64,000 nt of DNA from Maribacter litoralis (GCF_003075045.1 NZ_QCZD01000002.1:620001-684000), one strand, 5' to 3'. Numbered from the stretch's first letter, positions 36,561-46,073 are shown. The notes: generated by a model from the sequence alone, not told the origin. Numbers and translations: made by a program.

Positions 36561-38060
36561 TTAGTTAGATTGAGTTACATTGGCGATGTTATTAGCGCCA
36601 TTTTGCATTATAGTATTAGTATGTCCTTGACCTATTTGAGTCTGCTTTGCAAAATTATTATTACCACCTTTTTGAGTGATAATACTTTCATTGAAAACAT
36701 GCTGCCAATCACTAGATCCATCTTTTTGAATTACGATAGCTGTATTACTATTACTTCCTAATTCTTGTGTTACAGTACTTCTGTGACCACTACCTGTTTG
36801 TGATACGTTTGCACTTCCATTATTACCGTCTTGCATTATATCACTTTGATTTCGCCCACCTAGCTGATTAACAATTGCAGTGTTGGTATTACCAGTTTGA
36901 TTAACATCACTACGGTTATAATTTGTTCCTGAAATAGTAGGATAATCAGTAGTTTGTTTAATAGTAGCTATGTTTCCATTACCAGACTGATCAACGAAAC
37001 TATCTGACCATTTAGTTTTGTTTTGAGTAACATTAGTAGTGTTGTTATTTCCAGATTGATCAACATCACTATAGTTAAATCTACCTTCACCGCCATTAGT
37101 ATGTCCTTGATAAACAACTGCTTTATTCACGTTACCAGATTGATCAATATCACTTTCATTATCTTTATCCGATTGACTGACAGTAGCTTCATTACCAGAA
37201 CCCATTCCTTGAGTAATATAACTATCATTACCAGTGCCACTCAAATTTTGATTTACTCTTGCCATATTATTATTACCTGATTGATTTACTTCACTACTTT
37301 GATCAGAACCGTTTTGATAAACTTTGGAATCATTCCCATTTCCGGATTGATCTACTAGGCTATAATCACCACCAGTAGTACTAATTTGATCTACGTATGC
37401 GTCATTATTATTTCCGCTTTGAATAATAGCAGATTCATCTTCATTACCTCTTTGTCTTGATGTTGCATTATTTCCATTGCCGCCACCTTCAACGATAATA
37501 GAAGATAAGTTCATATTTCCGGATTGTAGAATTTTACTAGTATTTCCGTTAGCATCTTCTCCTAGCTCACCCGGATTTGGACCTGTTCTTCTTTTACCAA
37601 CAGAAATGAACCCTTCGTTATCATTACCTACCTGATCCAACTTTGCAACGTTTCCATTACCCCAAATATCAACAGCCTGGGGATCGCTGAAATATACGTT
37701 GCCCGTATTAATGCCTTGATTATTGCTGATACCATTTTGATCAATATCCACGTTATTATTTTTTCCTGAAACATCCACTGTGGCGTTGTTCATTGAACCA
37801 TCTTGCTTAACATTTACCATGTTGGAATTTGCTTCGTTTGCAGATATTTCTATTACTGTATTTTGATCAACACCAGTTTGCGTTACATCTGTGACATTGC
37901 CATTACCACCAATTCGAACTACCGATCTGTGGACTTGCCCTGTTTGCTTTACATCGGTATCATTATTGTTCCCTTTTTGGGAGACATTATTGTCATTGGT
38001 TTGCGCCATTACAAATGACCCCATTGCTAGTGCCATGGCACTTAAAATTACTTTTTTCAT
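36561..38060 (-). CDS. csgA: Major curlin subunit with about twenty repeats (CsgA-like)
   Basis: 499 residues, over three times E. coli CsgA (151). Signal peptide MKKVILSAMALAMGSFVMAQ. Nearly all the rest is about twenty curlin units of the form D/S-x-V-x-Q-x-G-x-x-N-x-A-x-V (VDQSGNGND, VNQSGNNNM, VDQSGNNNT, VNQTGNTNT, VTQTGVDQN). These stack as a beta-solenoid in amyloid fibres. Rich in Asn, Gln, Gly, Ser; almost no hydrophobic core outside the repeats. First gene of the leftward curli operon. Confidence 0.93.
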   Translation of the reverse strand: MKKVILSAMALAMGSFVMAQTNDNNVSQKGNNNDTDVKQTGQVHRSVVRIGGNGNVTDVTQTGVDQNTVIEISANEANSNMVNVKQDGSMNNATVDVSGKNNNVDIDQNGISNNQGINTGNVYFSDPQAVDIWGNGNVAKLDQVGNDNEGFISVGKRRTGPNPGELGEDANGNTSKILQSGNMNLSSIIVEGGGNGNNATSRQRGNEDESAIIQSGNNNDAYVDQISTTGGDYSLVDQSGNGNDSKVYQNGSDQSSEVNQSGNNNMARVNQNLSGTGNDSYITQGMGSGNEATVSQSDKDNESDIDQSGNVNKAVVYQGHTNGGEGRFNYSDVDQSGNNNTTNVTQNKTKWSDSFVDQSGNGNIATIKQTTDYPTISGTNYNRSDVNQTGNTNTAIVNQLGGRNQSDIMQDGNNGSANVSQTGSGHRSTVTQELGSNSNTAIVIQKDGSSDWQHVFNESIITQKGGNNNFAKQTQIGQGHTNTIMQNGANNIANVTQSN

Positions 38061-38482
38061 ACGATTAATTTAAATATTAATTATTGGTTATAACTCTTTG
38101 TGGGTATTTCTAGCTGGTAGAAATAAGAATTAAACAAAAACTAAAAAAGGAGTGGGGGTAGACCTTATTAGCAGAAACTAAAAATCATTAGAAAATTATA
38201 AAATGTACGGGGGGAAAGCTTTACGGGGGATAAACTCGTGCAATAAAAAATAATCTAATTACTTTTTATATTTCAGTTGCTTATCAATTCTGAGAACAAG
38301 TTTATTAGTTTGCTTTGTGCTTTTTTAAATTAATCGTTAAAATGCAATATTAACAGTTGAGTAGCATTGCGGTTGATTTTGTGCTAAATCAATATTTTTT
38401 ATAGGAGATAATTGAATAATAAGCAAAAGTTAAGTTGATTTTAATAAAACATTAAATTATTTATTTTAATTGGTATTTAAAC
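38061..38482. other. Intergenic region upstream of csgA
   Basis: About 420 bp, AT-rich, without a credible gene. It must hold the csgA promoter on the minus strand, but no consensus match was found. Three unusual G-runs occur on the plus strand (38154-38158, 38209-38214, 38225-38229), the last two inside a TACGGGGG direct repeat. Confidence 0.5.
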
Positions 38483-38515
38483 AAAAAAATAGCCACCCAA
38501 TTGGGTGGCTATTAG
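38483..38515 (-). terminator. Terminator after the SYLF-domain gene
   Basis: AATAGCCACCCAATTGGGTGGCTATT is a perfect palindrome followed on the minus strand by a T-run. Confidence 0.9.
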
Positions 38516-38534
38516 TTATTTTAATGTGAATTAA

Positions 38535-39071
38535 TTACTGCATCAAAGGAGTGTAATCAAATTTTTGACCACCAACAGATGCATCTGCCATCAATCCTGC
38601 TTTTGGTAAAGCAAATACGGCAACACCATCTCTATATTTTGCATTAACTGCAACTCCAGATTTAATAGCTACTGCAGAGGCTTCAGCAGAAAATTCAAAA
38701 TCTCCTTCTTTAAACTCTTCTAAATCTTCGTTAGTTTCAAAAAAGATTATTTCTGTAATAGCTTGTCCACCAGCTTGTAGACCTACACTTAACTTTTTAA
38801 GATCGGCCATACCTACCTTGGTGCCATCTTCATAAACTACACCGTTACCCGATGCACCACCTATGATAAATCCTCCTTTACCTACATTTGGAAATACTAC
38901 ATATCCTGCAGAGTTTTGGAAAAATTGGTCCAATCCAACTTCCATTGTCATTAATTTTTCTTTTGCTTTATCGGCATCTTTCATCACCTTTTTATCTTTA
39001 TCACTTTGGGCATTTACACCAACGGCTAAAAATAATAAGGTAGCGAATGTTATTGATTTTAAAATTTTCAT
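38535..39071 (-). CDS. Secreted SYLF-domain (Ysc84-like) lipid-binding protein
   Basis: 178 residues with a signal peptide (about 1-20, ending VNAQ). The SYLF pattern is clear: FFQNSAGYVVFPNVGKGGFIIG, ASGNGVVYEDG, ADLKKLSVGLQAGGQ, IIFFETNEDLEEF, SAEASAVAIKSG. SYLF domains bind phosphoinositides or lipids in eukaryotes; bacterial periplasmic versions are uncharacterised. Single-gene unit with its own terminator. Confidence 0.9.
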   Translation of the reverse strand: MKILKSITFATLLFLAVGVNAQSDKDKKVMKDADKAKEKLMTMEVGLDQFFQNSAGYVVFPNVGKGGFIIGGASGNGVVYEDGTKVGMADLKKLSVGLQAGGQAITEIIFFETNEDLEEFKEGDFEFSAEASAVAIKSGVAVNAKYRDGVAVFALPKAGLMADASVGGQKFDYTPLMQ

Positions 39072-39346
39072 GTGTTCTAAATTTTTATGTATTAGTAATA
39101 ATTTCTCTACTTCAAATGTAGAATTAAGTAGAAATATTCGTTGTTGTTATAACATATAATTTTGATTCAAAAACATGTTAAATATTTGTGAATCAGTTAA
39201 TTGTAAGTTAAAAATATAATATTCAAAATCAGTGAAGATGCTAAATGCTTTATTCCAAGCATTTTAAGTTATTATTTGATTTCTTAAAAATTTGTTAATT
39301 AATTGTTTTCGTATTATATTCATATCATAATTATAAGGTAGGGTTT

Positions 39347-39535
39347 ATGGATAAGCAAGAAAATTTTTTTGATTCTAAAATGATAGCAAACCTTTTAATT
39401 GCGCTAGCGTTACTTTTATCGGCGGTCTATTATATAAAGAATTCCAATGAAATAGAAGATGAAGTAAATAGTGTACTCGTATCTTCCTTACAGGATGTGA
39501 GTAATAGCTTAGCAGAAGAGACTACAAACAAATAA
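39347..39535 (+). CDS. Small single-pass membrane protein
   Basis: 62 residues, not recognised. One hydrophobic helix (about 13-29, MIANLLIALALLLSAVYYI) follows a charged N-terminus, and the remaining 30 residues are acidic and polar. It has its own terminator downstream, which supports it being a real gene. Confidence 0.5.
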   Translation: MDKQENFFDSKMIANLLIALALLLSAVYYIKNSNEIEDEVNSVLVSSLQDVSNSLAEETTNK

Positions 39536-39561
39536 ATAACTACAATTTCTGACCATTACCA

Positions 39562-39594
39562 CGGCTGCAGGTGAATAATCTGCGGCTTTTTTTT
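39562..39594 (+). terminator. Terminator after the small membrane protein gene
   Basis: GGCTGCAG pairs with CTGCGGCT (with G-T pairs) over a 9-nt loop, followed by eight T. Confidence 0.7.
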
Positions 39595-39598
39595 GTAA

Positions 39599-40450
39599 TT
39601 ATTTTTTTCCAACGATTACATTGGTAATTAAAGCCGCGACTATCATTAGTATTCCGATAAGGCTCCAAAGGGAATATATATCACCAAACCAAAATATGCC
39701 CACCATTATCGTGAATATCACTTCAATATATTTTAATGGAGCCACTAAATTAGTCTGTGCAATTTGAAAGGCTTTAGTCATAAACACTTGACCAAAGAAA
39801 CCAAAAATACCAAGACTTAAAAACAAAAGCCAATCTATTCCAACCGGGGTTATCCAGTTACCTATGCTTAAAATACCACCTATTACCGTACCCGTAAACA
39901 TGAAATAATTAACAATGACCATGGGGTGGTCGTTATTACCAATTTTTCTAATTAGAACATATACCAAACCACTAAATACAGATGCCGCTAAAACCAATAG
40001 TAAACCTGTAGTATTGATATTATCGTCAAATCCTTTAAGAACCAAAACACCGGCAAAAGCAAATAAAAATAACAGCCACTGTATGGGTTTTAGTTTTTCT
40101 TTCAACAACAAGACAGCAAAAATTGCAGCGTAGATAGGAGCTAAATATCGTAAGGAAACTGCCGTGCCTACTGGCAGGTATTGTAATGACATAAAAAATA
40201 AGCTCATTGCCGTTAATCCCGCAAGGGCTCTAAATATCATGAACCTTCTATTATTACCCAGTATAGGAATTTTATTGATCAAAATATAGGATGTACCTAA
40301 GACTAATGATCCAATAGTTCTGAAGAATACAATTTCGAATGTAGGAAAGTGGCTTAAATATTTAACGAACGAGTTCATTAGACTAAACGAAAACGTACTA
40401 ATGATCATAAATAAAATTGCCTTCTTCACAGTCCAAAATTGTCCTTGCAA
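39599..40450 (-). CDS. EamA/DMT-family transporter
   Basis: 283 residues with ten predicted transmembrane helices in two EamA repeats (about 8-135 and 148-280). Signatures: STFSFSLMNSFVKYLSHFPTFEIVFFRT near the start, and APLKYIEVIFTIMVGIFWFGD near the end. DMT proteins export or import metabolites; the substrate is unknown. Confidence 0.88.
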   Translation of the reverse strand: MQGQFWTVKKAILFMIISTFSFSLMNSFVKYLSHFPTFEIVFFRTIGSLVLGTSYILINKIPILGNNRRFMIFRALAGLTAMSLFFMSLQYLPVGTAVSLRYLAPIYAAIFAVLLLKEKLKPIQWLLFLFAFAGVLVLKGFDDNINTTGLLLVLAASVFSGLVYVLIRKIGNNDHPMVIVNYFMFTGTVIGGILSIGNWITPVGIDWLLFLSLGIFGFFGQVFMTKAFQIAQTNLVAPLKYIEVIFTIMVGIFWFGDIYSLWSLIGILMIVAALITNVIVGKK

Positions 40451-40824
40451 AGTTAAAGGGGCGCTATAGATATCCCCGAGTAAATTTGTGATAATTGTGG
40501 GTTATTCTTAAGTTTTATCATTCTGATAATATTAACTAATAAAAGGTTGTTTTTCAATGGTGTAATTGAAGTTTATTCATCATACTAAAAATAAAGAGAG
40601 TCATTTTTTGACATTTATGAGACTCAAATTCTAATTGTATCTCCAAAATAGTGTGTCAATTATATTTATGGTTAATAATACCGAAGATAAAAGTTATAAT
40701 AGAGGTAAGGTTAGAGATAATTTTTCATAATTCTCTTAACTTGGCATCACAATATAAATCGTCTAATCAAATAGCGAGTTATTATTTTTTAAATTATAAT
40801 TACAACTAAATAAATACAAAATAA
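40451..40824. other. Divergent region between the EamA gene and the SDR gene
   Basis: 374 bp, AT-rich, no credible gene. A weak promoter candidate for the SDR gene is TTG at 40635-40637 and TATATTTA at 40661-40668 (23-bp spacer). No TAATCGATTA-type site is present. Confidence 0.4.
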
Positions 40825-41643
40825 ATGAACGAATTATTATCCTTGAAAGATAAAAATTATGCCCTTTCTGGCGGAACAGGAACCTTAGGTGGTTCTATTG
40901 CCAAATATTTGGTAGAGAATGGTGCTAAAGTTTTATTGCTAGGTAGGTCAGAAGATAAATTAAAGGATAAACAGAATGAATTGAATGCACTTGTGGAAAA
41001 CAGTACGTTCATTTTCAAAGTCGATGTCATGGACGAAAATGAGCTTATTGATTTAAAGAATAAAATCAAAGAAGACTTCAATCATCTAGACGGACTAGTA
41101 AATCTTGCGGGTGGTAATATACCTGGGGCAACGGTAAAACCAGATCAGACTGTTAGAGACATTGCTATGAGCGATACTAGAAAAGTAGTGGATATTAATT
41201 TATTCGGCACTGTTATCCCAACGGTTATTTTAAGTGAATTAATGGTAGAACAAGGTTATGGGTCTATTGTAAATATTTCTTCAATGGCTGCAAAACAAAC
41301 CATATCTAGAGTTCTTGGATATTCAATGGCAAAAAGTGCTGTTGATATTTTCACAAAATGGATGGCTAATGAGTTAGCTTCTAAACATGGTGATAAAATT
41401 AGGGTTAATGCAGTGGCACCTGGTTTTTTTATAGGAAATCAGAATAGACGTTTGCTTACCAACGAAGATGGTTCTTTTACTGAAAGAGGAAACAGTATCA
41501 TTAAAAATACACCTATGGGTCGTTTCGGAGATGCGTCAGAATTGAACGGTATGGTTCACTATCTTCTTAGTGATGCATCTAGTTTTGTTACGGGTAGTAT
41601 CTTTGATGTTGATGGTGGTTTCACATCTTTTTCCGGTGTATAA
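40825..41643 (+). CDS. SDR-family oxidoreductase, D-mannonate oxidoreductase-like (paralogue 1)
   Basis: 272 residues. Classical SDR with cofactor loop SGGTGTLGGSIAKYL, NLAGGNIPGA, ISSMAAKQTISR, catalytic YSMAK and a C-terminus IFDVDGGFTSFSGV. It is a clear paralogue of the SDR at 45258-46073: both share VAPGFFIGNQNR, FTERG and the same end. This group includes fructuronate-to-mannonate reductases that replace UxuB in Bacteroidota (inferred role). Terminator directly downstream. Confidence 0.85.
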   Translation: MNELLSLKDKNYALSGGTGTLGGSIAKYLVENGAKVLLLGRSEDKLKDKQNELNALVENSTFIFKVDVMDENELIDLKNKIKEDFNHLDGLVNLAGGNIPGATVKPDQTVRDIAMSDTRKVVDINLFGTVIPTVILSELMVEQGYGSIVNISSMAAKQTISRVLGYSMAKSAVDIFTKWMANELASKHGDKIRVNAVAPGFFIGNQNRRLLTNEDGSFTERGNSIIKNTPMGRFGDASELNGMVHYLLSDASSFVTGSIFDVDGGFTSFSGV

Positions 41644-41662
41644 TAGAATTTATTTTTATTGC

Positions 41663-41700
41663 AAAAAACAGTTATTTTCATCTTGTTTTAACTGTTTTTT
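41663..41700 (+). terminator. Terminator after SDR paralogue 1
   Basis: AAAAAACAGTTA (41663-41674) pairs perfectly with TAACTGTTTTTT (41689-41700); the end of the T-run borders the LacI-type palindrome. Confidence 0.85.
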
Positions 41701-41712
41701 GTAATCGATTAC
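41701..41712 (+). promoter_or_regulatory. LacI-type operator candidate upstream of the cytochrome c-linked dehydrogenase
   Basis: GTAATCGATTAC is a perfect 12-bp palindrome with central CG and shares GTAATCGATT with the uxaC operator. It is 99 bp before the dehydrogenase start. A possible promoter (TTG 41738-41740, TAAATTTT 41762-41769, 21-bp spacer) lies just downstream. Confidence 0.6.
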
Positions 41713-41811
41713 CTAACTTTAAAACTGATTTTAGTGGTTGAATTTTACCTGGTTTTTTGTGTAAATTTTTTCTATCTAATTCAGAGTTCCCTATTTACAT
41801 AATTAGTTTTC

Positions 41812-44049
41812 ATGCGTACTATTCATATTGGTTTTCTAATCACTTTCTGTCTTTTAATTTCTTGTCAAACCAGCTTTAAAGAAACTCAAGTTTCTTTAGA
41901 ACCCTATACTGTAGAGAAAGGTTTTAATTTAAAAGTATTGGCGGCAGAACCACTATTAAAGGCTCCCGTTGCTATAGATTTTGATGCAAAGGGTAGAATT
42001 TGGGTTGCTCAAATGCCCGGTTATATGAACGATTTACAAGGTTCTGGCGAAGAAGATCCAACCGGTAGTATTATAATTCTTGAAGATTTGGATGAAGACG
42101 GAATTGCGGATCATTCAAAAATTTTTATGGATAGCTTGGTGATGCCTCGTGCCTTAGCGCACGTTTATGGTGGTTTGCTATATGCGGAGCCTCCGTATTT
42201 ATGGTTTGTTGATATAGAAGACGATAAACCGGTAAACAAAGTTATGGTCGATTCTATATATGCGGTTGAAGGAAATCCAGAGCATCAACCTAACGGATTG
42301 GAATTGAATATTGATAACTGGATTTACAATGCTAAGTCCAATTTTAGGTATAGAAGAATTGACGGGGAATGGAAAAAAGAGCCTACCACCTTTAGAGGGC
42401 AATGGGGTATTACCCATGATAATTTTGGAAGACTATATTACAATGACAATTCCAGAATTTTGTTGGGAGATTATGTGTTGCCCAATACCGTAATAGAAAA
42501 TAAGTATTTTACCCCTAACGCCAGTGTTGATAAACTTCTTACCAATGATCAAAGAGTGTATCCTGCTTTTGCAGGATCTGTAAATAGGGGGTACGCAAAG
42601 GGAGTGTTAAATGCAGATAGTATTTTAGTTAATGCTACTGCTGCTTGTAGTCCGTTGGTTTATAGAGGTGGTAAGTTTACCGAGTCATATGAGGAAAATG
42701 TTTTTGTCTGTATTCCTGAAGGGAATTTAATTAAGCGTGTTCTTTTAAATTTTACTGGAGACTCTACCATTGCTCAACAAGCTTGGCAAAAGAAAGAATT
42801 TATTACGTCTACAGATGAAGGCTTTAGACCGGTAAGCTTAAAAAATGGACCTGATGGAAATATGTATGTTGTTGATATGCATAGAGGTATGATTGGTCAT
42901 CATGCTTATATGAGTCCGTATTTAAGGGATAATGCGAAAGCAAAAGAATTGGATACTATTGTGAATTTTGGAAGAATCTTAAAAGTATCCCGTGAAAATA
43001 TTGAAGAGAATGTTACACCAGACTTTAATAGTTTGAACGGTAGTGAATTGGTAAAGTTGTTATTGAACGATAATGGTTGGGTTCGCGACCGTGCCCAGCA
43101 TTTTTTAATCTTTAAAAAATTTAATGCTGTAATTGATGAAGTAAAAGAGCTTGCATTGAATACAAAAAAGCCATTAAGTCAAATTCATGCATTGTATGTG
43201 CTTGAAGGTTGGAATGCATTGTCCTTCGATTTTCTTGCCGATGTTGGTAATAAAAGTGAACCTCAGGTTGCTTCACATGCCCTAGTATTGTCAAAAGATT
43301 TTATAAGTGTGAATTCTATTGACCAGGCAAACAACTTCTTTACTGAAGTTTTAAACAGAATTGATGTAGGTTTAGATGTGTATTTGGCAAATGCTCTTGG
43401 TCACTGGATAGCACTCGATAAAGAAAAATTTAAGCCATTGCTTATTAAAGTTCTGAAACGAAAGGAGCAAAATACTACGGTTACCGATGCCGTTTTAAGT
43501 AGTATAGCCAAAACTGATTCCATTTTGTTGAATGATGGTAGCATTAGGCAAAATTTTGAAAACACCCCTTTTATTGAAAAGCTGGAAAAAACATTGGCCA
43601 ATAAAAAAGAAGACAGAATGAACGCTATCTATACGCGCGAAGTAATTCTTGAAGATACACGTACTAGCGGGTCTAAAATGTTCTTTCAGATCTGCGCATC
43701 GTGCCATGGAGCAGATGGAAAGGGTATAGATGGGCTGGCACCACCACTTATGGGGTCGGAGCACGTAAAAAATACAGAGCGTTTGGCGCTAATTATTTTA
43801 CACGGCTTAGAAGGTCCTGTTCATGTAAACGGAAAACGCTATGATATAAATTTGGCAATGCCCGGACTTATTAGAAATGAAACAATAAGCGATCAAGATA
43901 TTGCCAATATTATATCATACGTTACCAATGCTTTTTCTGATCGATCCAAAAGATTAAGCGAAGAACGAATTGGTGAATTAAGGAATGTAAAGTCAGCAAC
44001 GGGAATGGAATTCACCGAACCTGAATTACAAGCGTTAGATGAGAAATAA
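41812..44049 (+). CDS. Lipoprotein dehydrogenase with beta-propeller and C-terminal cytochrome c domain
   Basis: 745 residues. Lipobox CLLISC at the N-terminus. Residues about 35-400 match the PVC-type membrane-bound dehydrogenase/glucose-sorbosone propeller family (FNLKVLAAEPLLKAPVAIDF, GRIWVAQMPGYMND, ILEDLDEDGIADHSKIF, GLLYAEPPYLWF, VVDMHRGMIGHH). A helical HEAT-like part follows (about 400-600), then a cytochrome c domain with heme motif CASCH near 626 and distal Met in LAMPG. It probably oxidises a sugar or polyol in the periplasm and passes electrons to the respiratory chain. A LacI-type site lies upstream. Confidence 0.85.
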   Translation: MRTIHIGFLITFCLLISCQTSFKETQVSLEPYTVEKGFNLKVLAAEPLLKAPVAIDFDAKGRIWVAQMPGYMNDLQGSGEEDPTGSIIILEDLDEDGIADHSKIFMDSLVMPRALAHVYGGLLYAEPPYLWFVDIEDDKPVNKVMVDSIYAVEGNPEHQPNGLELNIDNWIYNAKSNFRYRRIDGEWKKEPTTFRGQWGITHDNFGRLYYNDNSRILLGDYVLPNTVIENKYFTPNASVDKLLTNDQRVYPAFAGSVNRGYAKGVLNADSILVNATAACSPLVYRGGKFTESYEENVFVCIPEGNLIKRVLLNFTGDSTIAQQAWQKKEFITSTDEGFRPVSLKNGPDGNMYVVDMHRGMIGHHAYMSPYLRDNAKAKELDTIVNFGRILKVSRENIEENVTPDFNSLNGSELVKLLLNDNGWVRDRAQHFLIFKKFNAVIDEVKELALNTKKPLSQIHALYVLEGWNALSFDFLADVGNKSEPQVASHALVLSKDFISVNSIDQANNFFTEVLNRIDVGLDVYLANALGHWIALDKEKFKPLLIKVLKRKEQNTTVTDAVLSSIAKTDSILLNDGSIRQNFENTPFIEKLEKTLANKKEDRMNAIYTREVILEDTRTSGSKMFFQICASCHGADGKGIDGLAPPLMGSEHVKNTERLALIILHGLEGPVHVNGKRYDINLAMPGLIRNETISDQDIANIISYVTNAFSDRSKRLSEERIGELRNVKSATGMEFTEPELQALDEK

Positions 44050-44057
44050 AGATAGCG

Positions 44058-45236
44058 CTATTTCAAACTTTTTCTGATCCCCATTTCCAAGCCCCTTAAT
44101 TCGGCTAAACCTCTTAGTCTACCAATACCGGAATACCCTGGGTTGGTTTTTTTTCTAAGGTCATCTAACATTTTGTGTCCGTGATCAGGGCGTAAAGGCA
44201 TTCTGGTATCTTTACGGCCAGAGGCTTTTCTTTTATCCTGCTCTTTGATCAAAGCTTTCATTACACCATACATGTCAACATCTCCCTCTAAATGGTTGGC
44301 CTCATGAAAATTTCCATCAGCATCACGTTGTGTGCTACGTAAATGGATAAAATGAATTCGATTTCCAAGACGTTCTACCATTCCAGGTAAATCATTATCT
44401 GGTCGAACACCAAATGAACCTGTACAGAAAGTTAATCCGTTGTTTGGGCTATCCACTGCTTTATAAAGGTCAACAATATCTTGCTCCGTACTTACAACGC
44501 GTGGTAAGCCTAAAATAGGGAAAGGTGGATCATCTGGATGAATACACATACGTATACCTGATTTTTCTGCAACCGGAATAATTTCCGATAAAAACTCGAA
44601 TAAATTATGCTTCAATTCATTCGGTCCGATTTTATCATAGGTAGCTAAAATGGTATTGAATTCTTCTAATGTATATCCTTCTTCAGCCCCAGGTAACCCT
44701 GCAATGATATTGCTTATTAATTTCTTTTTTCCTTCTTCGGTAAGTTGATCAAAATATATTTTAGCGGCAGATTTCTGAGCGTCTGTATAAGTGTTTTCTG
44801 CACCTGGTCTTTTTAGTAAATACAATTCAAAGGCTGCAAATGCATCGGCTTCAAATCTAAGTGCTGTAGAACCGTCTTCTATTTCAAAATCTAAATTCGT
44901 TCTGGTCCAATCCAGTACAGGCATAAAGTTATAGCAAACCGTATCTATACCGCATTCGCCTAAATTGGATAGTGTTTGTTTGTAATTTTCATAGTAAGTC
45001 TTATAATCACCATTTTGGGTCTTGATCTGCTCGTGGATAGGAACACTCTCTACAACAGACCATACTAAGCCCGTTGCTTCAATTATATTTTTACGCTCCA
45101 TTATTTCTTCAACAGACCATACAACGCCATTGGGAATATGGTGTAGTGCGCTTACAATACCTGTTGCACCTGCTTGTTTTATATCTGATAATGATACCGG
45201 ATCATTTGGTCCGTACCAACGCCATGTTTGTTCCAT
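44058..45236 (-). CDS. uxuA: Mannonate dehydratase
   Basis: 392 residues, standard length. Dehydrates D-mannonate to 2-keto-3-deoxy-D-gluconate. Start [20 protein letters not shown] is the family N-terminus; further signatures are [47 protein letters not shown] with metal-binding His/Asp, [25 protein letters not shown] and [11 protein letters not shown]. Converges on the dehydrogenase gene with an 8-bp gap. Last gene of the leftward arm of the PUL, 21 bp after the SDR gene. Confidence 0.97.
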   Translation of the reverse strand: MEQTWRWYGPNDPVSLSDIKQAGATGIVSALHHIPNGVVWSVEEIMERKNIIEATGLVWSVVESVPIHEQIKTQNGDYKTYYENYKQTLSNLGECGIDTVCYNFMPVLDWTRTNLDFEIEDGSTALRFEADAFAAFELYLLKRPGAENTYTDAQKSAAKIYFDQLTEEGKKKLISNIIAGLPGAEEGYTLEEFNTILATYDKIGPNELKHNLFEFLSEIIPVAEKSGIRMCIHPDDPPFPILGLPRVVSTEQDIVDLYKAVDSPNNGLTFCTGSFGVRPDNDLPGMVERLGNRIHFIHLRSTQRDADGNFHEANHLEGDVDMYGVMKALIKEQDKRKASGRKDTRMPLRPDHGHKMLDDLRKKTNPGYSGIGRLRGLAELRGLEMGIRKSLK

Positions 45237-45257
45237 TTTATTCTTACTAATTTTTTA

Positions 45258-46073
45258 TTATACTCCGCTAAAAGCACTAAATCCTCCATCAATCGGTACT
45301 ACCACTCCTGTTACAAATTTAGATGCATCGGCACATAAATAGTGAATGGTACCGTTTAACTCATTGGTTTCTCCAAATCGTTTCATTGGTGTGTTTCTAA
45401 TAATGGTATCTCCACGTTCGGTAAATTTACCGGTTTCTTGATCAACTAATAAATTTCTATTTTGGTTGCCTATAAAAAAACCAGGGGCTATAGCGTTTAC
45501 ACGAATACCGTCACCAAATTTGGTAGCTAATTCTACGGAAAGCCACTTTGTAAAATTATCTATTGCAGCTTTAGATGCTGAGTATCCTACAACTCTGGTA
45601 ATTGCACTTTGTGCCGTCATAGAAGAGATATTGATAATGACACCTTTGTTGTTATTGACCATTTCCTTGCCAAATACCAAAGCTGGTAGAATACTGCCAA
45701 AAAGGTTTAAGTCTACCACTTTTTTAAAATGATCAAGGTTAACATCAAAAATGGTTTGGTCTTCACCAATAGTAGCCCCGGGCATGTTACCGCCGGCTGC
45801 ATTAATTAAGATGTCAATTTTACCGTGCTTTGCTATAATTTTGTTTGAAATCTCAACCAAGCTTTCTTTATCTAATGCATTGCACACAAAGCCTGTTACC
45901 TTGTCGCCAATCTTTTTTAATTTTGCTATGGCTGTGTTTACAATATCTTCTTTGTAGTCTAAGATAACTACGTTAGCACCGTTGGCAAGTAAGTAATTTG
46001 CCATTTCTCCACCAAGTATTCCACCACCACCGGTGATAAGAATTACTTTGTCTTCTATACTGAATAAGTTCAT
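45258..46073 (-). CDS. SDR-family D-mannonate (fructuronate) oxidoreductase (paralogue 2)
   Basis: 271 residues. SDR with TGGGGILGGEMANYL, NAAGGNMPGATIG, ISSMTAQSAITR, YSASK catalytic motif and IDGGFSAFSGV end. Located between GH78 and uxuA with 11 and 21 bp gaps, it is the expected enzyme for fructuronate to mannonate, filling the UxuB step between UxaC and UxuA. The assignment is from context; the SDR family alone does not fix the substrate. Confidence 0.88.
   Translation of the reverse strand: MNLFSIEDKVILITGGGGILGGEMANYLLANGANVVILDYKEDIVNTAIAKLKKIGDKVTGFVCNALDKESLVEISNKIIAKHGKIDILINAAGGNMPGATIGEDQTIFDVNLDHFKKVVDLNLFGSILPALVFGKEMVNNNKGVIINISSMTAQSAITRVVGYSASKAAIDNFTKWLSVELATKFGDGIRVNAIAPGFFIGNQNRNLLVDQETGKFTERGDTIIRNTPMKRFGETNELNGTIHYLCADASKFVTGVVVPIDGGFSAFSGV

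Noticed and set aside
37023-37280. Plus-strand frames inside csgA
   Set aside because: Antisense shadows of the Asn/Gln-rich repeats; no start context or family features.
36600-38000. Short regular repeats resembling a CRISPR array
   Set aside because: The repeats are coding curlin units with variable spacing and an open frame throughout.
41663-41712. Operator palindrome considered as part of the terminator
   Set aside because: The terminator stem ends at 41700 and pairs completely without GTAATCGATTAC, which is a separate palindrome matching the uxaC site.
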